In this document: positions 56,686 through 64,000 of the stretch, piece after piece
Layout of the letters: each line of letters opens with the position of its first letter
Numbering within the stretch: the first letter of the stretch is position 1
DNA from: Nocardioides sp. URHA0032
Lineage (GTDB): Bacteria > Actinomycetota > Actinomycetes > Propionibacteriales > Nocardioidaceae
NCBI RefSeq assembly: GCF_000620645.1
Contig: NZ_KK211161.1
Span: 62,001-126,000, forward strand
Reading direction: 5' to 3'
DNA: 64,000 nucleotides
Notes under the pieces: generated by a model
What the model was told of the DNA's origin: nothing
The model's database searches: none
What the model saw: only the letters and a program-made list of their open reading frames with translations
Program-made: the position numbers and the translations under genes

Positions 56686-57186
56686 TCACGGTTCGGCGTT
56701 GACCCACGAGTACGCAGCCTTCGCAGGCTCGCCCTGGTTGGCGAACGGTGCGTCGTCCGGGAGCGACACGGTGAAGGTGAAGGTGCTCGAGCCCCCCGGT
56801 TCGAGCGTTCCCACGTCCTGCGCCTGGTCGCTCATCGCGGCGAAGTCACCGCTGTAGAGCTGCGTTCCGTCCTGGTCGATGACCAGGTCGAGCTCGCCAT
56901 CCGCGAAGGACGACGGGTCTCCGGTCTCCGAGAAGAAGAGCTTCGAGGCGAGCCCACCCGAGTTGCGGATGGTCACGCTCCGAGACACGGACTCCCCGGG
57001 CTCGATCTTGCTGATGGTCAGCGTCGCTCCCTGGTTGTCGTCGGCCAGCAGCCGGATCCCGGAGGATCCCTCGCTGGCGCTCGTCCACGGGACGCCGAGA
57101 ACCATCGCCAGCAGGCCGGCGCCGACAACGCTGCCTACAGGGAGCAACAGCTTCCTGGCCGTGGTGGCAACAGTAGTCGTGGTCAT
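56686..57186 (-). CDS. TasA/camelysin-like secreted protein
   Basis: 166 residues from ATG 57186. Signal-like helix LLLPVGSVVGAGLLAMVLGVPWTSASEG, then a beta-sandwich with the CalY/TasA pattern: LTISKIEPGESVSRSVTIRNSGGLASKLFFSETGDPSSFADGELDLVIDQDGTQLYSGDFAAM, VGTLEPGGSSTFTFTVSLPDDAPFANQGEPAKAAYSWVNA. In Bacillus, SipW cleaves TasA, which forms biofilm fibres. The ER-type signal peptidase gene follows, supporting the same relation here. Confidence 0.75.
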   Translation of the reverse strand: MTTTTVATTARKLLLPVGSVVGAGLLAMVLGVPWTSASEGSSGIRLLADDNQGATLTISKIEPGESVSRSVTIRNSGGLASKLFFSETGDPSSFADGELDLVIDQDGTQLYSGDFAAMSDQAQDVGTLEPGGSSTFTFTVSLPDDAPFANQGEPAKAAYSWVNAEP

Positions 57187-57317
57187 CAGCATCCCCCCGG
57201 TGCTTCAGGTGGTACGACTAGAAGGTAGGACCGGCGTTGCCACGACTGATCCACACGTCGTCCAAGGAACTCCCACCGTTGGGTAACAGATCGCCGTCGC
57301 AGCCCCGGCGCGCCGGC

Positions 57318-58232
57318 TCAGGAGAACAGGTCGCCGTGCTCCCGGATCCGCTCGAGGACCTCCTCGAAGCGGAACTGCTCGAGGTCGAGCGCGTCCTCCG
57401 CGCCCGCCTCGACCTCGGCCCAGCTGACCGGCGTCGCGACCGTCGGGACCTCGCGTCCGCGGAGCGAGTACGGCGAGATCGTGGTCTTCGAGCCGGCGTT
57501 CTGGGACCAGTCCAGGAACACCTTGCCGGTACGGCGCGCCTTCGTCATGGTCGCGGTCACCAGCTTCGGGTGCTCGCCCTGCAGCGCCTCGGCGACCTCC
57601 TTCGCGAGGGCCGTCGACTCGTCGGGCGGCAGCCGCTTCGGCAGGTCGGCGTACAGGTGCAGGCCCTTGGACCCGCTCGTCACCGGCCGGGCCACCAGGT
57701 CGCGCTCGGCGAGCCGGTCGCGGACGAGGAGGGCGACCTGGCAGCACTCGTGCAGGCCCGCGGGCTCGCCCGGGTCGAGGTCGATGACGACGCGGTCGGC
57801 GCCGCGCGGGCGGTCCTTGCCGTCGACGGTCCACTGGTGCACGTGCAGCTCGAGGGCGGCGAGGTTGACCAGCCAGGTGAGCGTCGCGAGGTCGTCGACG
57901 ATCGGGAACACCAGGGTGTCGGAGCTGCTGGCTGCCCGGCTCCCGGTGGTGGGGACCTTCGCGGTGTGCACCCACGACGGGGTGCCGCCCGGGACGTTCT
58001 TCTCGAAGAAGCTCTTGTCCTGGACGCCGTGCGGCCACCGGATCCTGGTGACGCAGCGGCCCGAGAGGTGCGGCAGCAGCACAGGGGCGACCTGGGCGTA
58101 GTAGCTGAGCACCTCGCCCTTCGTCGTACCGGTCCGCGGGTAGAGCACCTTGTGCAGGTTGCTGATCGTGAGCGTGCGGCCCTCGACGTCGACCCGCACC
58201 TCCTCCTTCTGCGGTGGGTCCTGGGCCGCCAT
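57318..58232 (-). CDS. LigD-type polymerase domain protein
   Basis: 304 residues from ATG 58232, sharing a base with the stop of the previous gene (TGATG). Primase-polymerase fold of NHEJ: LSNLHKVLYPRTGTTKGEVLSYYAQVAPVLLPHL, WPHGVQDKSFFEKNVP, catalytic VVIDLDPG, SGSKGLHLYADL, GKVFLDWSQN, ISPYSLRGREVPTVATPVSW. It fills gaps and adds ribonucleotides at double-strand break ends. Free-standing, as in several actinobacteria that split LigD. Confidence 0.93.
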   Translation of the reverse strand: MAAQDPPQKEEVRVDVEGRTLTISNLHKVLYPRTGTTKGEVLSYYAQVAPVLLPHLSGRCVTRIRWPHGVQDKSFFEKNVPGGTPSWVHTAKVPTTGSRAASSSDTLVFPIVDDLATLTWLVNLAALELHVHQWTVDGKDRPRGADRVVIDLDPGEPAGLHECCQVALLVRDRLAERDLVARPVTSGSKGLHLYADLPKRLPPDESTALAKEVAEALQGEHPKLVTATMTKARRTGKVFLDWSQNAGSKTTISPYSLRGREVPTVATPVSWAEVEAGAEDALDLEQFRFEEVLERIREHGDLFS

Positions 58233-58927
58233 CAGCGTGCGATCCCGATCACCGGGCGTCGCGCGGGGTCGAGGCGGAACATCAGCGCCCGGATGAACCA
58301 GCGCGGCGCGCTCACGCAGCCGGCGGTCGCCCCGGAGCCGTTGACGTGCAAGAAGATGCCGGCCCCGCGGTGGCGGACCTGGCGGAGGTTGAAGCTGGTG
58401 ACGATCGACCACTCGTACTGCTGCGGGAAGTCGAGCAGCCGCTCGGAGGCGTTCGGGTCGCTGGCCGGGAGCCGCCAGCGGAAGCCGCCCTCGGCCCGGT
58501 TGCGGTACCGGTTGTAGAAGGCGCTCCCGTTGTCCTCGACCCAGTAGTCGCCGCGCCGGACCTTGCGGTACCGCAGGTCCCACGCCGGGTCCTGCCGGTG
58601 CATGCCGAACGCCCAGGGCAGGTCGTAGGTGCCGAGCGGGGTCGTGCCCGTCCCCTGGTGCCGGTGGCGACCGGGCACGAGGCCGCCGTACCCGATGCGG
58701 CCGTCGGTGGCCCGGAGCTCCTGCTGCCAGCGGCCGTCGCGCCGCACCCACCACGTGACCCGCGCGCGGTAGCCGGACGTGTGGTTGACGGTGACCACCT
58801 GCGTGGTGCCGTCGCGGAGCCGGACGTCGACGCCGTCGAGGCGGACGTGCCGGGGTGTCGTGGCGTGCGCGGGCGTCGGCGTCGCGAGCGCGGCCGCCAA
58901 GAGGAGCGGGACGAGCAACCGCTTCAC
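58232..58927 (-). CDS. exported L,D-transpeptidase (YkuD)-like protein
   Basis: 231 residues from GTG 58927, GTGA overlap with the ligase stop. Signal peptide to about residue 22, then TRRHVRLDG... and a YkuD-like domain: TTPLGTYDLPWAFGM, FYNRYRNRAEGGFRW, GAGIFLHVNGSGATAGCVSAP with the His and Cys of the HxxGxxxxxGCxS/R site. It probably crosslinks peptidoglycan or is a relative with other acyl transfer. Its position between two DNA-repair genes is unusual. Confidence 0.82.
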   Translation of the reverse strand: MKRLLVPLLLAAALATPTPAHATTPRHVRLDGVDVRLRDGTTQVVTVNHTSGYRARVTWWVRRDGRWQQELRATDGRIGYGGLVPGRHRHQGTGTTPLGTYDLPWAFGMHRQDPAWDLRYRKVRRGDYWVEDNGSAFYNRYRNRAEGGFRWRLPASDPNASERLLDFPQQYEWSIVTSFNLRQVRHRGAGIFLHVNGSGATAGCVSAPRWFIRALMFRLDPARRPVIGIAR

Positions 58928-59850
58928 AGGTCCTCCGGGTCGAGGTCGGGACGGACGCCCTGGAACGAGGGCTGGCGCAGGCGTTCGTACCCACGCCCGT
59001 GGGTGTCGATGTCGACGACCAGGACCGGGTCGACCCAGTGGGTGCCGCGCGCGTCGACGGCCGGCACCTCGTCGGCGAACGGGCTGTCGCGGCGGTCGAG
59101 ACCCTCGACGAGCGCGGCCAGTGCCCGGCTCTGCCTCGCGCCGATCCCGCTGCCCACCCGGCCACGGTAGAGGAGGCCGTCCGCGGTCTGCTCGCCGACG
59201 AGCAGCGCGGCCAGCCGGTCGGTCGTGCCCTCCTGCGGGCGCCAGCCGCCCACCACGTAGGAGAGCCGGTGGCGGTGGGCGAGCTTCTGCCAGTGCGGGC
59301 TGCGCTCGCCGAAGCGGTACGTCGAGGTCCGCCGCTTGCTGACCACACCCTCCAGCCCCTGCTGGAATGTGGCCTCGAACAGCATCGCCCCGTCGTCGTA
59401 CTCCGGCGGGACCTGCCAGGAGCCGTCGATCTGGAGCTCCGCCAGTAGCCGCCGCCTGGTCTCCAGCGGCTCCCCGGTGAGGTCGCGGCCGTCGAGGCGG
59501 AGCAGGTCGAAGACCATGTAGATCGCGGGGACCCGGTGCGCGAGGCGCTCGGCGGCGGCGGCCTTCCGGACGTGCATCCGCTCCTGGAGCGTGCGGAAGT
59601 CCGGCAGGCCGCGGTCGTTGAGCGCGATGATCTCGCCGTCGACGAGCAGGTCCCGCCCGTCGTACGGACTGGTGGCGAGCTCGGGCCAGGCGATCGTGAT
59701 CGCGTTCTCGTTGCGGCTGGTCATCCGCAGCGTGCCGTCGCGGACGTCGGTGAGGGCGCGGACGCCGTCCCACTTCACCTCGTGCATCCAGGTGTCTCCT
59801 ACGGGCACGGTGCGGCCGTGGGTGGCGAGCATCGGACGCATGCGCCCCAT
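58924..59850 (-). CDS. ATP-dependent DNA ligase, LigD/LigC type
   Basis: 308 residues from ATG 59850 (ATGs at 59841 and 59853 are alternatives). Nucleotidyl-transfer Lys in HEVKWDGVRAL (motif I), LLVDGEIIALND (III), YMVFDLLRLDGRDL, EGVVSKRRTSTY (IV), and the OB-fold RHRLSYVVGGWRPQEG. It seals double-strand breaks in NHEJ with Ku. About 26 bases separate its start from the divergent ku start. Confidence 0.93.
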   Translation of the reverse strand: MGRMRPMLATHGRTVPVGDTWMHEVKWDGVRALTDVRDGTLRMTSRNENAITIAWPELATSPYDGRDLLVDGEIIALNDRGLPDFRTLQERMHVRKAAAAERLAHRVPAIYMVFDLLRLDGRDLTGEPLETRRRLLAELQIDGSWQVPPEYDDGAMLFEATFQQGLEGVVSKRRTSTYRFGERSPHWQKLAHRHRLSYVVGGWRPQEGTTDRLAALLVGEQTADGLLYRGRVGSGIGARQSRALAALVEGLDRRDSPFADEVPAVDARGTHWVDPVLVVDIDTHGRGYERLRQPSFQGVRPDLDPEDL

Positions 59851-59876
59851 CATGCCCTCGTGCCACACTGACCGGT

Positions 59877-60788
59877 ATGCGAGCCATCTGGAAGGGTGCG
59901 GTGTCGTTCGGGCTGGTCAGCGTGCCGGTGAAGCTCTACGCGGCCACCGAGTCGCACGACGTCTCGTTCCGGCAGGTGCACGCGAAGGACGGCGGCCGGA
60001 TCAAGTACCAGCGGGTCTGCTCGGTCGACGGCGAGGAGGTCGCGTACGCCGACATCGCCAAGGGCTACGAGACCGAGGACGGCGAGATGGTCATCCTCAC
60101 CGACGACGACCTGGCCGAGCTGCCGTCGACGTCGTCGCGCGAGATCGCGGTCGAGAAGTTCGTGCCGTCGGAGCAGATCGACCCGATGCTGTTCGAGAAG
60201 TCCTACTACCTCGAGCCCGAGAAGACCGGCGCCAAGCCCTACGCCCTGCTCCGCCAGGCGCTGCTCGACGCGGACCGGATGGCCGTGGTCACCGTCGCGC
60301 TGCGGCAGCGGACCACGGTCGGCGTGCTCCGGGTGAAGGACGACGTGATCGTGCTCCAGACGATGATGTGGCCCGATGAGGTCCGCACCCCCGACTTCTC
60401 CGTCGAGACCGGCGACGTGAAGCCGCAGGAGGTCAAGATGGCGAACATGCTCGTCGAGACCCTCGCCGGCGACTTCGACCCGGCGGAGTTCGAGGACGAC
60501 TACGCCGAGGCCGTCGAGGCGCTCGTGAAGACCAAGATCGAGGGCGGCGAGGTCAAGCGGACCGCCACCTCCACGAAGTCCTCCGGGGAGGTCGTCGACC
60601 TGCTCGCGGCGCTGCAGCGCTCGGTCGACGCGGCGAAGACCGCGCGCGGCGAGGAGCCGGACAGCTCGGCCGAGGAGAAGCCGGCGGCGAAGAAGTCGGC
60701 CAAGAAGGCCCCGGCGAAGAAGGCTGCCGCGAAGAAGACCGCGAAGAAGTCGACCACGAAGAAGGCCGCGGCCAAGAAGGCCAGCTGA
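59877..60788 (+). CDS. ku: Ku protein
   Basis: 303 residues. Bacterial Ku core: MRAIWKGAVSFGLVSVPVKLYAATESHDVSFRQVHAKDGGRIKYQRVC, then VPSEQIDPMLFEKSYYLEP and ADRMAVVTVALRQRTTVGVLRVKDDVIVLQTMMWPDEVR. The last about 45 residues are a Lys/Ala repeat tail (AAKKSAKKAPAKKAAAKKTA...), the basic extension that aids DNA binding in actinobacteria. It bridges double-strand break ends and recruits the ligase and polymerase. Confidence 0.96.
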   Translation: MRAIWKGAVSFGLVSVPVKLYAATESHDVSFRQVHAKDGGRIKYQRVCSVDGEEVAYADIAKGYETEDGEMVILTDDDLAELPSTSSREIAVEKFVPSEQIDPMLFEKSYYLEPEKTGAKPYALLRQALLDADRMAVVTVALRQRTTVGVLRVKDDVIVLQTMMWPDEVRTPDFSVETGDVKPQEVKMANMLVETLAGDFDPAEFEDDYAEAVEALVKTKIEGGEVKRTATSTKSSGEVVDLLAALQRSVDAAKTARGEEPDSSAEEKPAAKKSAKKAPAKKAAAKKTAKKSTTKKAAAKKAS

Positions 60789-60896
60789 CGCCTGGTGCCG
60801 GCCGCCGCGCGACGAGACCGCGCGACCCGGCCTGTCGAAACCAGCACGGATGATCCGACGTGTGGGTGACCGCAGCACCCACGACAGGAGACCCAG

Positions 60897-61256
60897 ATGC
60901 GCTACATCACGTTCGTGAAGATGACCGAGGACCTCGGTGACCCGCCGCCGGCGCTCGTGGAGGCGATGGGCACCGAGCTCGCGCAGTCGTTCGCCGACGG
61001 CACGATGATCGAGGCCGGCGGACTCGCCGGGATGCGGGACAGCACCGAGATCCACCTGCGCGGCGGGACCATCACCCAGACCGACGGTCCGTACGCCGAG
61101 GGCAAGGAGGTCGCGGGCGGGTACGCGATCACCGAGGTGCGCAGCCACGACGAGGCGGTCGAGAACGCCCGCCGGGTGCTGGAGCTGCACCTCGCGCACT
61201 GGCCGGGCTGGGAGGGCTCGGTCGAGATCCGGCAGATGTTCAGCAGCCCCGGGTGA
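60897..61256 (+). CDS. YCII/DGPF-domain protein
   Basis: 119 residues from ATG 60897 (CAGGAG upstream). MRYITFVKMTEDLGDP, GGLAGMRDSTEIHLRGGTITQTDGPYAEGKEVAGGYAITEVRSHDEAVENARRVLELH is the DGPF/YCII pattern, with DGPYAEGKE as signature. Such proteins are co-transcribed with ECF sigma factors of the type encoded next, and probably sense or produce a signal. The GTG of the sigma factor gene overlaps its stop. Confidence 0.88.
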   Translation: MRYITFVKMTEDLGDPPPALVEAMGTELAQSFADGTMIEAGGLAGMRDSTEIHLRGGTITQTDGPYAEGKEVAGGYAITEVRSHDEAVENARRVLELHLAHWPGWEGSVEIRQMFSSPG

Positions 61257-62551
61257 CCACCGAGGACGCGGTCACCGCGGTCTGGCGGCGCGAGTCGGTC
61301 CGGCTCGTCGCCGCCCTGACCCGGATGACGCGCGACCTCGACCTGGCCGAGGACCTCGCCCAGGACGCCCTGGTGACCGCGCTCGAGCAGTGGCCCGAGG
61401 GAGGGGTGCCGGCGAACCCGGGCGCCTGGCTGATGGCGGTCGCCAAGCGGCGGGCGATCGACCAGTTCCGCCGCAACGACACCCTGCGACGCCGTACGGC
61501 GGAGCTCGCCCACGGCCTCGAGGAGGCCGAGGTGCCCGACCTCGACGCGGCCGTCGACCACATCGAGGACGACGTGCTGCGGCTGGCGTTCCTCTGCTGC
61601 CACCCGGTGCTCCCGCCCGAGTCCCGGGCGGCGCTGACGCTGCGCCTGGTCGGCGGCCTGACGACGCAGGAGATCGCCCGGGCCTACCTCGTCAAGGACG
61701 CCACGATGGGGCAGCGGATCTCCCGCGCGAAGCGGCTGCTCGCCGAGAGCGGCGCGGAGCTCGAGAACCCGACCGGTGCCGAGCGCTGGCAGCGGCTGAC
61801 CGACGTGATGGCGGTCGTCTACCTGGTCTTCAACGAGGGGTACTCCGCCACCAGCGGCGACGACTGGACCCGTCCCGACCTGTGCCGCGAGGCGATGCGG
61901 CTGGCGCGGATGCTCGCGCACCTCGCACCCGACGAGCCCGAGGTGCACGGCCTGCAGGCGCTGCTGGAGATCCAGGGCTCCCGGCTGAACGCGCGCCACG
62001 CCCCGGACGGCACCCCGATCCTCCTGGACGACCAGGACCGCCGCCGCTGGGACCAGCTCCTGATCCGCCGCGGCCTGGCGGCGCTCGACCGCGCCGAGGA
62101 GCTCGCCGAGCAGGGCAGGCCGGTCGGCAGCTACGTGCTCCAGGGCGCGATCGCCGCCTGCCACGCCCGGGCCCGCCGGCCCGAGGACACCGACTGGACC
62201 GAGATCGCGGGGCTGTACGACGTGCTCGCCCGGATCGCCCCCGGTCCCGTCGTGGAGGTGAACCGCGCCGTCGCGCACGGGCGGGCGTTCGGCCCGGACG
62301 CCGGCCTGGCGATCCTGGCCGCGGTCGAGAACGTGCCGGGCTGGCACCTGGTGGCGGCGGTCCGCGGCGACCTGCTCGAGCGGGCCGGCCGTCAGGAGGA
62401 GGCGGCGCGGGCGTTCCGCGACGCCGCCGCCCTCACGAGGAACGCCGACGAGCGTCGGATCCTGCTGCGCCGCGCGCAGCCCGGGAGTCCGGGAACATCC
62501 GGTCGAACCGGTGGAACAGCCCGTCCGCCAGCCGCGGAGCCACCAGGTTGA
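61253..62551 (+). CDS. ECF sigma factor with long C-terminal domain
   Basis: 432 residues, GTGA overlap. Sigma-2: VRLVAALTRMTRDLDLAEDLAQDALVTALEQWPEGGVPANPGAWLMAVAKRRAIDQFRR; sigma-4: LRLVGGLTTQEIARAYLVKDATMGQRISRAKRLLAE. A roughly 250-residue C-terminal domain (YLVFNEGYSATSGDDWTRPDLCREAMRLARMLAHLAPDEPEVHGLQALLE, then TPR-like helices) is typical of the YCII-linked group. No separate anti-sigma gene is seen; the tail may inhibit or sense. Its 3' end overlaps the convergent SDR by 119 bases. Confidence 0.9.
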   Translation: MTTEDAVTAVWRRESVRLVAALTRMTRDLDLAEDLAQDALVTALEQWPEGGVPANPGAWLMAVAKRRAIDQFRRNDTLRRRTAELAHGLEEAEVPDLDAAVDHIEDDVLRLAFLCCHPVLPPESRAALTLRLVGGLTTQEIARAYLVKDATMGQRISRAKRLLAESGAELENPTGAERWQRLTDVMAVVYLVFNEGYSATSGDDWTRPDLCREAMRLARMLAHLAPDEPEVHGLQALLEIQGSRLNARHAPDGTPILLDDQDRRRWDQLLIRRGLAALDRAEELAEQGRPVGSYVLQGAIAACHARARRPEDTDWTEIAGLYDVLARIAPGPVVEVNRAVAHGRAFGPDAGLAILAAVENVPGWHLVAAVRGDLLERAGRQEEAARAFRDAAALTRNADERRILLRRAQPGSPGTSGRTGGTARPPAAEPPG

Positions 62552-63257
62552 GCAGCTCGCCGACGTTGCCCGCGAGCGTGTTCACGTGCGGGGGCCGCCG
62601 CTCGATCGCGCGCACGACCCGGGCGGCCGCCTGCTCCGGGGTCGCACCGCGGCCGGCGTACGCCTCGGTCGGCGCCGACATCGGCGTGCGGACCAGCGAG
62701 AAGCGCATGTTGGTGAACGCGACGTTCTCGCCGTACGTCTCCCGCGCGGCGACCCGGCTCCAGGAGTCGAGCGCCGACTTGGACGCGATGTAGGCGCTGA
62801 ACTTCGGCGCCCGCAGCTGGACGCCCCACGTGACGATGTTGACGACGTGGCCGGACCGCTGGGAGCGCATCGCCGGCAGCAGGCCCAGCGTGAGCCGCAC
62901 CGGGCCGAAGAAGTTGACGGCCATGCTGCGCTCGACGTCGTGGAACCGGTCGTAGCTGAGCGCCAGCGAGCGCCGGATCGAGCGGCCGGCGTTGTTGACG
63001 AGCACGTCGACGGCCCCGTGCTCGGCGAGCACCCGTGCCACCAGGGCGTCGATCGCGTCGTGGTCGGTCAGGTCGCAGGAGTACGCCGAGGCGCGACCGC
63101 CGCCGTCCTCGATCGACGCCCGGACCCGCTCCAGCTCGTCGCCCCGCCGGGCGACGAGCAGCACGGTCGCGCCCCGCTCGGCCACCGCGCGCGCGGTCGC
63201 CTCGCCGATCCCCGAGGACGCGCCCGTGACCAGCACGGTGCGCCCGTCGAGGCTCAC
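62433..63257 (-). CDS. short-chain dehydrogenase/reductase
   Basis: 274 residues from GTG 63257, overlapping the amidase stop by four bases. TVLVTGASSGIGEATARAVAERGATVLLVARR, CDLTDHDAIDAL, VDVLVNNAGRS, HVVNIVTWGVQ, and the active-site SAYIASKSALDSW (YxxxK). The C-terminal tail (LLNLVAPRLADGLFHRFDRMFPDS) is seen in acyl-CoA-reductase-like SDRs. It reduces or oxidises a carbonyl with NAD(P); substrate unknown. Confidence 0.9.
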   Translation of the reverse strand: MSLDGRTVLVTGASSGIGEATARAVAERGATVLLVARRGDELERVRASIEDGGGRASAYSCDLTDHDAIDALVARVLAEHGAVDVLVNNAGRSIRRSLALSYDRFHDVERSMAVNFFGPVRLTLGLLPAMRSQRSGHVVNIVTWGVQLRAPKFSAYIASKSALDSWSRVAARETYGENVAFTNMRFSLVRTPMSAPTEAYAGRGATPEQAAARVVRAIERRPPHVNTLAGNVGELLNLVAPRLADGLFHRFDRMFPDSRAARGAAGSDARRRSS

Positions 63258-64000
63258 GCGCCGCCGGCGAGGAGCGGCCACGGCCGGGCCTGCTCGAGCT
63301 GGGCGGACAGCGAGAACAGCGTCGCCTCGTCATCGGTGCGGCCGACCAGCTGGACGGCGACCGGCAGGCCGTCGGCGCCGACACCGGCGGGCACCGAGGC
63401 CGCCGGGTTGCCGGCGACGTTCCAGAGCGCGGCGTAGGCGATCGCCGGCATCGCCCGCAGCGAGGCCAGCACGGTGCCGACGCCGTCGAGGCGACCGACC
63501 CGCGGCGGCCGGTGCGCGATCGCCGGCGTCAGCAGGACGTCGACGTCGTCGAAGACCCGGTTCGCCTTCACCGACACCTGCTCGGTCCGGGCGAGCGCGA
63601 AGTCGACGACCTTCGGGGTGACCCACGCCCCGAGCCGGCAGGTCTCGCGGGTGCGCCGCTCGAGCCGGTCGTAGTGCTCGACCAGGTCGGCCTCGGCGCG
63701 GATGCCCGCGAAGAACTGCGGCACGAACGCGGCCGTCGGGTCGGGGTACCGCGGGTCGACCTCGCGGACGTCGTGGCCGAGCTCGGTCAGCAGAGCAGCG
63801 GTGTCGCGGACCGCCTGCACGTGCACGGGGTCGGGGCGGACGCCCCGGGCGACCGGCCTGGTGCTCCAGCCGATCCGCAGCCGACCCGGCTCGCGGCCGA
63901 CCGCGTCGACGAACGGCTCGTGGCCGCCCGCGGTGTACAGGTCGCCCTCGACGTTACCGCGGATCGCGTCGTACACGAGCGCGCTGTCCAGCACGCTGCG
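63254..64000 (-). CDS. amidase, C-terminal part (runs off window)
   Basis: About 249 residues visible, the frame continuing past the right edge. Amidase-signature C-terminal features: LRIGWSTRPVARGVRPDPVHVQAVRDTAALLTELGHDVREVDP, FDDVDVLLTPAIAHRPPRVG, AIAYAALWNVAGNPAASVPAGVGADGLPVAVQLVGRTDDEATLFSLSAQLE. The Ser-cisSer-Lys catalytic part lies upstream, outside the window. Probably an amide hydrolase of unknown substrate, coupled to the SDR. Confidence 0.88.
   Translation of the reverse strand, partial: RSVLDSALVYDAIRGNVEGDLYTAGGHEPFVDAVGREPGRLRIGWSTRPVARGVRPDPVHVQAVRDTAALLTELGHDVREVDPRYPDPTAAFVPQFFAGIRAEADLVEHYDRLERRTRETCRLGAWVTPKVVDFALARTEQVSVKANRVFDDVDVLLTPAIAHRPPRVGRLDGVGTVLASLRAMPAIAYAALWNVAGNPAASVPAGVGADGLPVAVQLVGRTDDEATLFSLSAQLEQARPWPLLAGGA

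Overview
The window is very GC-rich with dense, mostly coupled genes. The organism looks like an actinobacterium, most likely of the Nocardioides type. Support comes from the tmRNA tag (AANAKRSSFALAA), a ydaO-type c-di-AMP riboswitch upstream of an NlpC/P60 gene, a Ku plus split LigD repair locus, actinobacterial Tad pilus genes, a PPE-like type VII secretion substrate, and an RF2 gene without the programmed frameshift. The genus is an inference.

Layout. 1-2.7 kb: partial MFS exporter, YkvA-like protein, secreted protein, universal stress protein. 2.7-13.1 kb: a stress/redox island with an acetamidase-like enzyme, pyruvate:quinone oxidoreductase, glyoxalase-fold protein, double muconolactone-isomerase-fold protein, MFS pump, atypical SDR, redoxin, NTF2-like protein and a TehA/Mae1-like membrane protein. 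Five gene starts in it share one upstream sequence element, and two gene remnants (SDR, carbamate kinase) lie in it. 13.5-21.1 kb: membrane protein, tmRNA, a membrane-flavin fusion, amidohydrolase, smpB, M23 peptidase, ftsX, ftsE. 21.1-27.8 kb: lipoprotein and a sulfonate-type ABC transporter/flavin monooxygenase/aldo-keto reductase operon on the opposite strand, separating ftsE from prfB. 28.9-31.7 kb: REC-PAS-PAS-kinase and a REC-ATPase fusion. 31.8-34.7 kb: secreted CAP and beta-propeller proteins. 34.7-39.2 kb: a Tad pilus operon.

39.3-43.5 kb holds the most unusual system. Two paralogous 141-residue proteins carry uninterrupted ladders of Cys-X-Thr repeats (6 and 10 cysteines). They are encoded directly behind an aldo-keto reductase/double-ferredoxin fusion and a radical SAM-SPASM enzyme with an N-terminal recognition-like domain. 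This looks like a RiPP-type cluster in which the Cys-X-Thr ladder is the modified core. It is flanked by 40-bp direct repeats and preceded by a hairpin-rich tandem array and by fragments of two broken genes.

44-57 kb: a GH6-like secreted protein, type VII secretion proteins, a lipoprotein, a riboswitch-controlled NlpC/P60 enzyme, a two-ATPase/FtsX-permease exporter, HAD phosphatase, a two-component system, and an ER-type signal peptidase with a TasA/camelysin-like partner. 57.3-60.8 kb: a non-homologous end-joining locus (LigD-type polymerase, L,D-transpeptidase-like protein and ATP-dependent ligase in one operon, ku divergent). 60.9-64 kb: YCII protein, ECF sigma factor, SDR and a partial amidase.

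Functions are read from motifs and context only; no searches were run. Starts were chosen from ribosome-binding sites and overlaps where possible.
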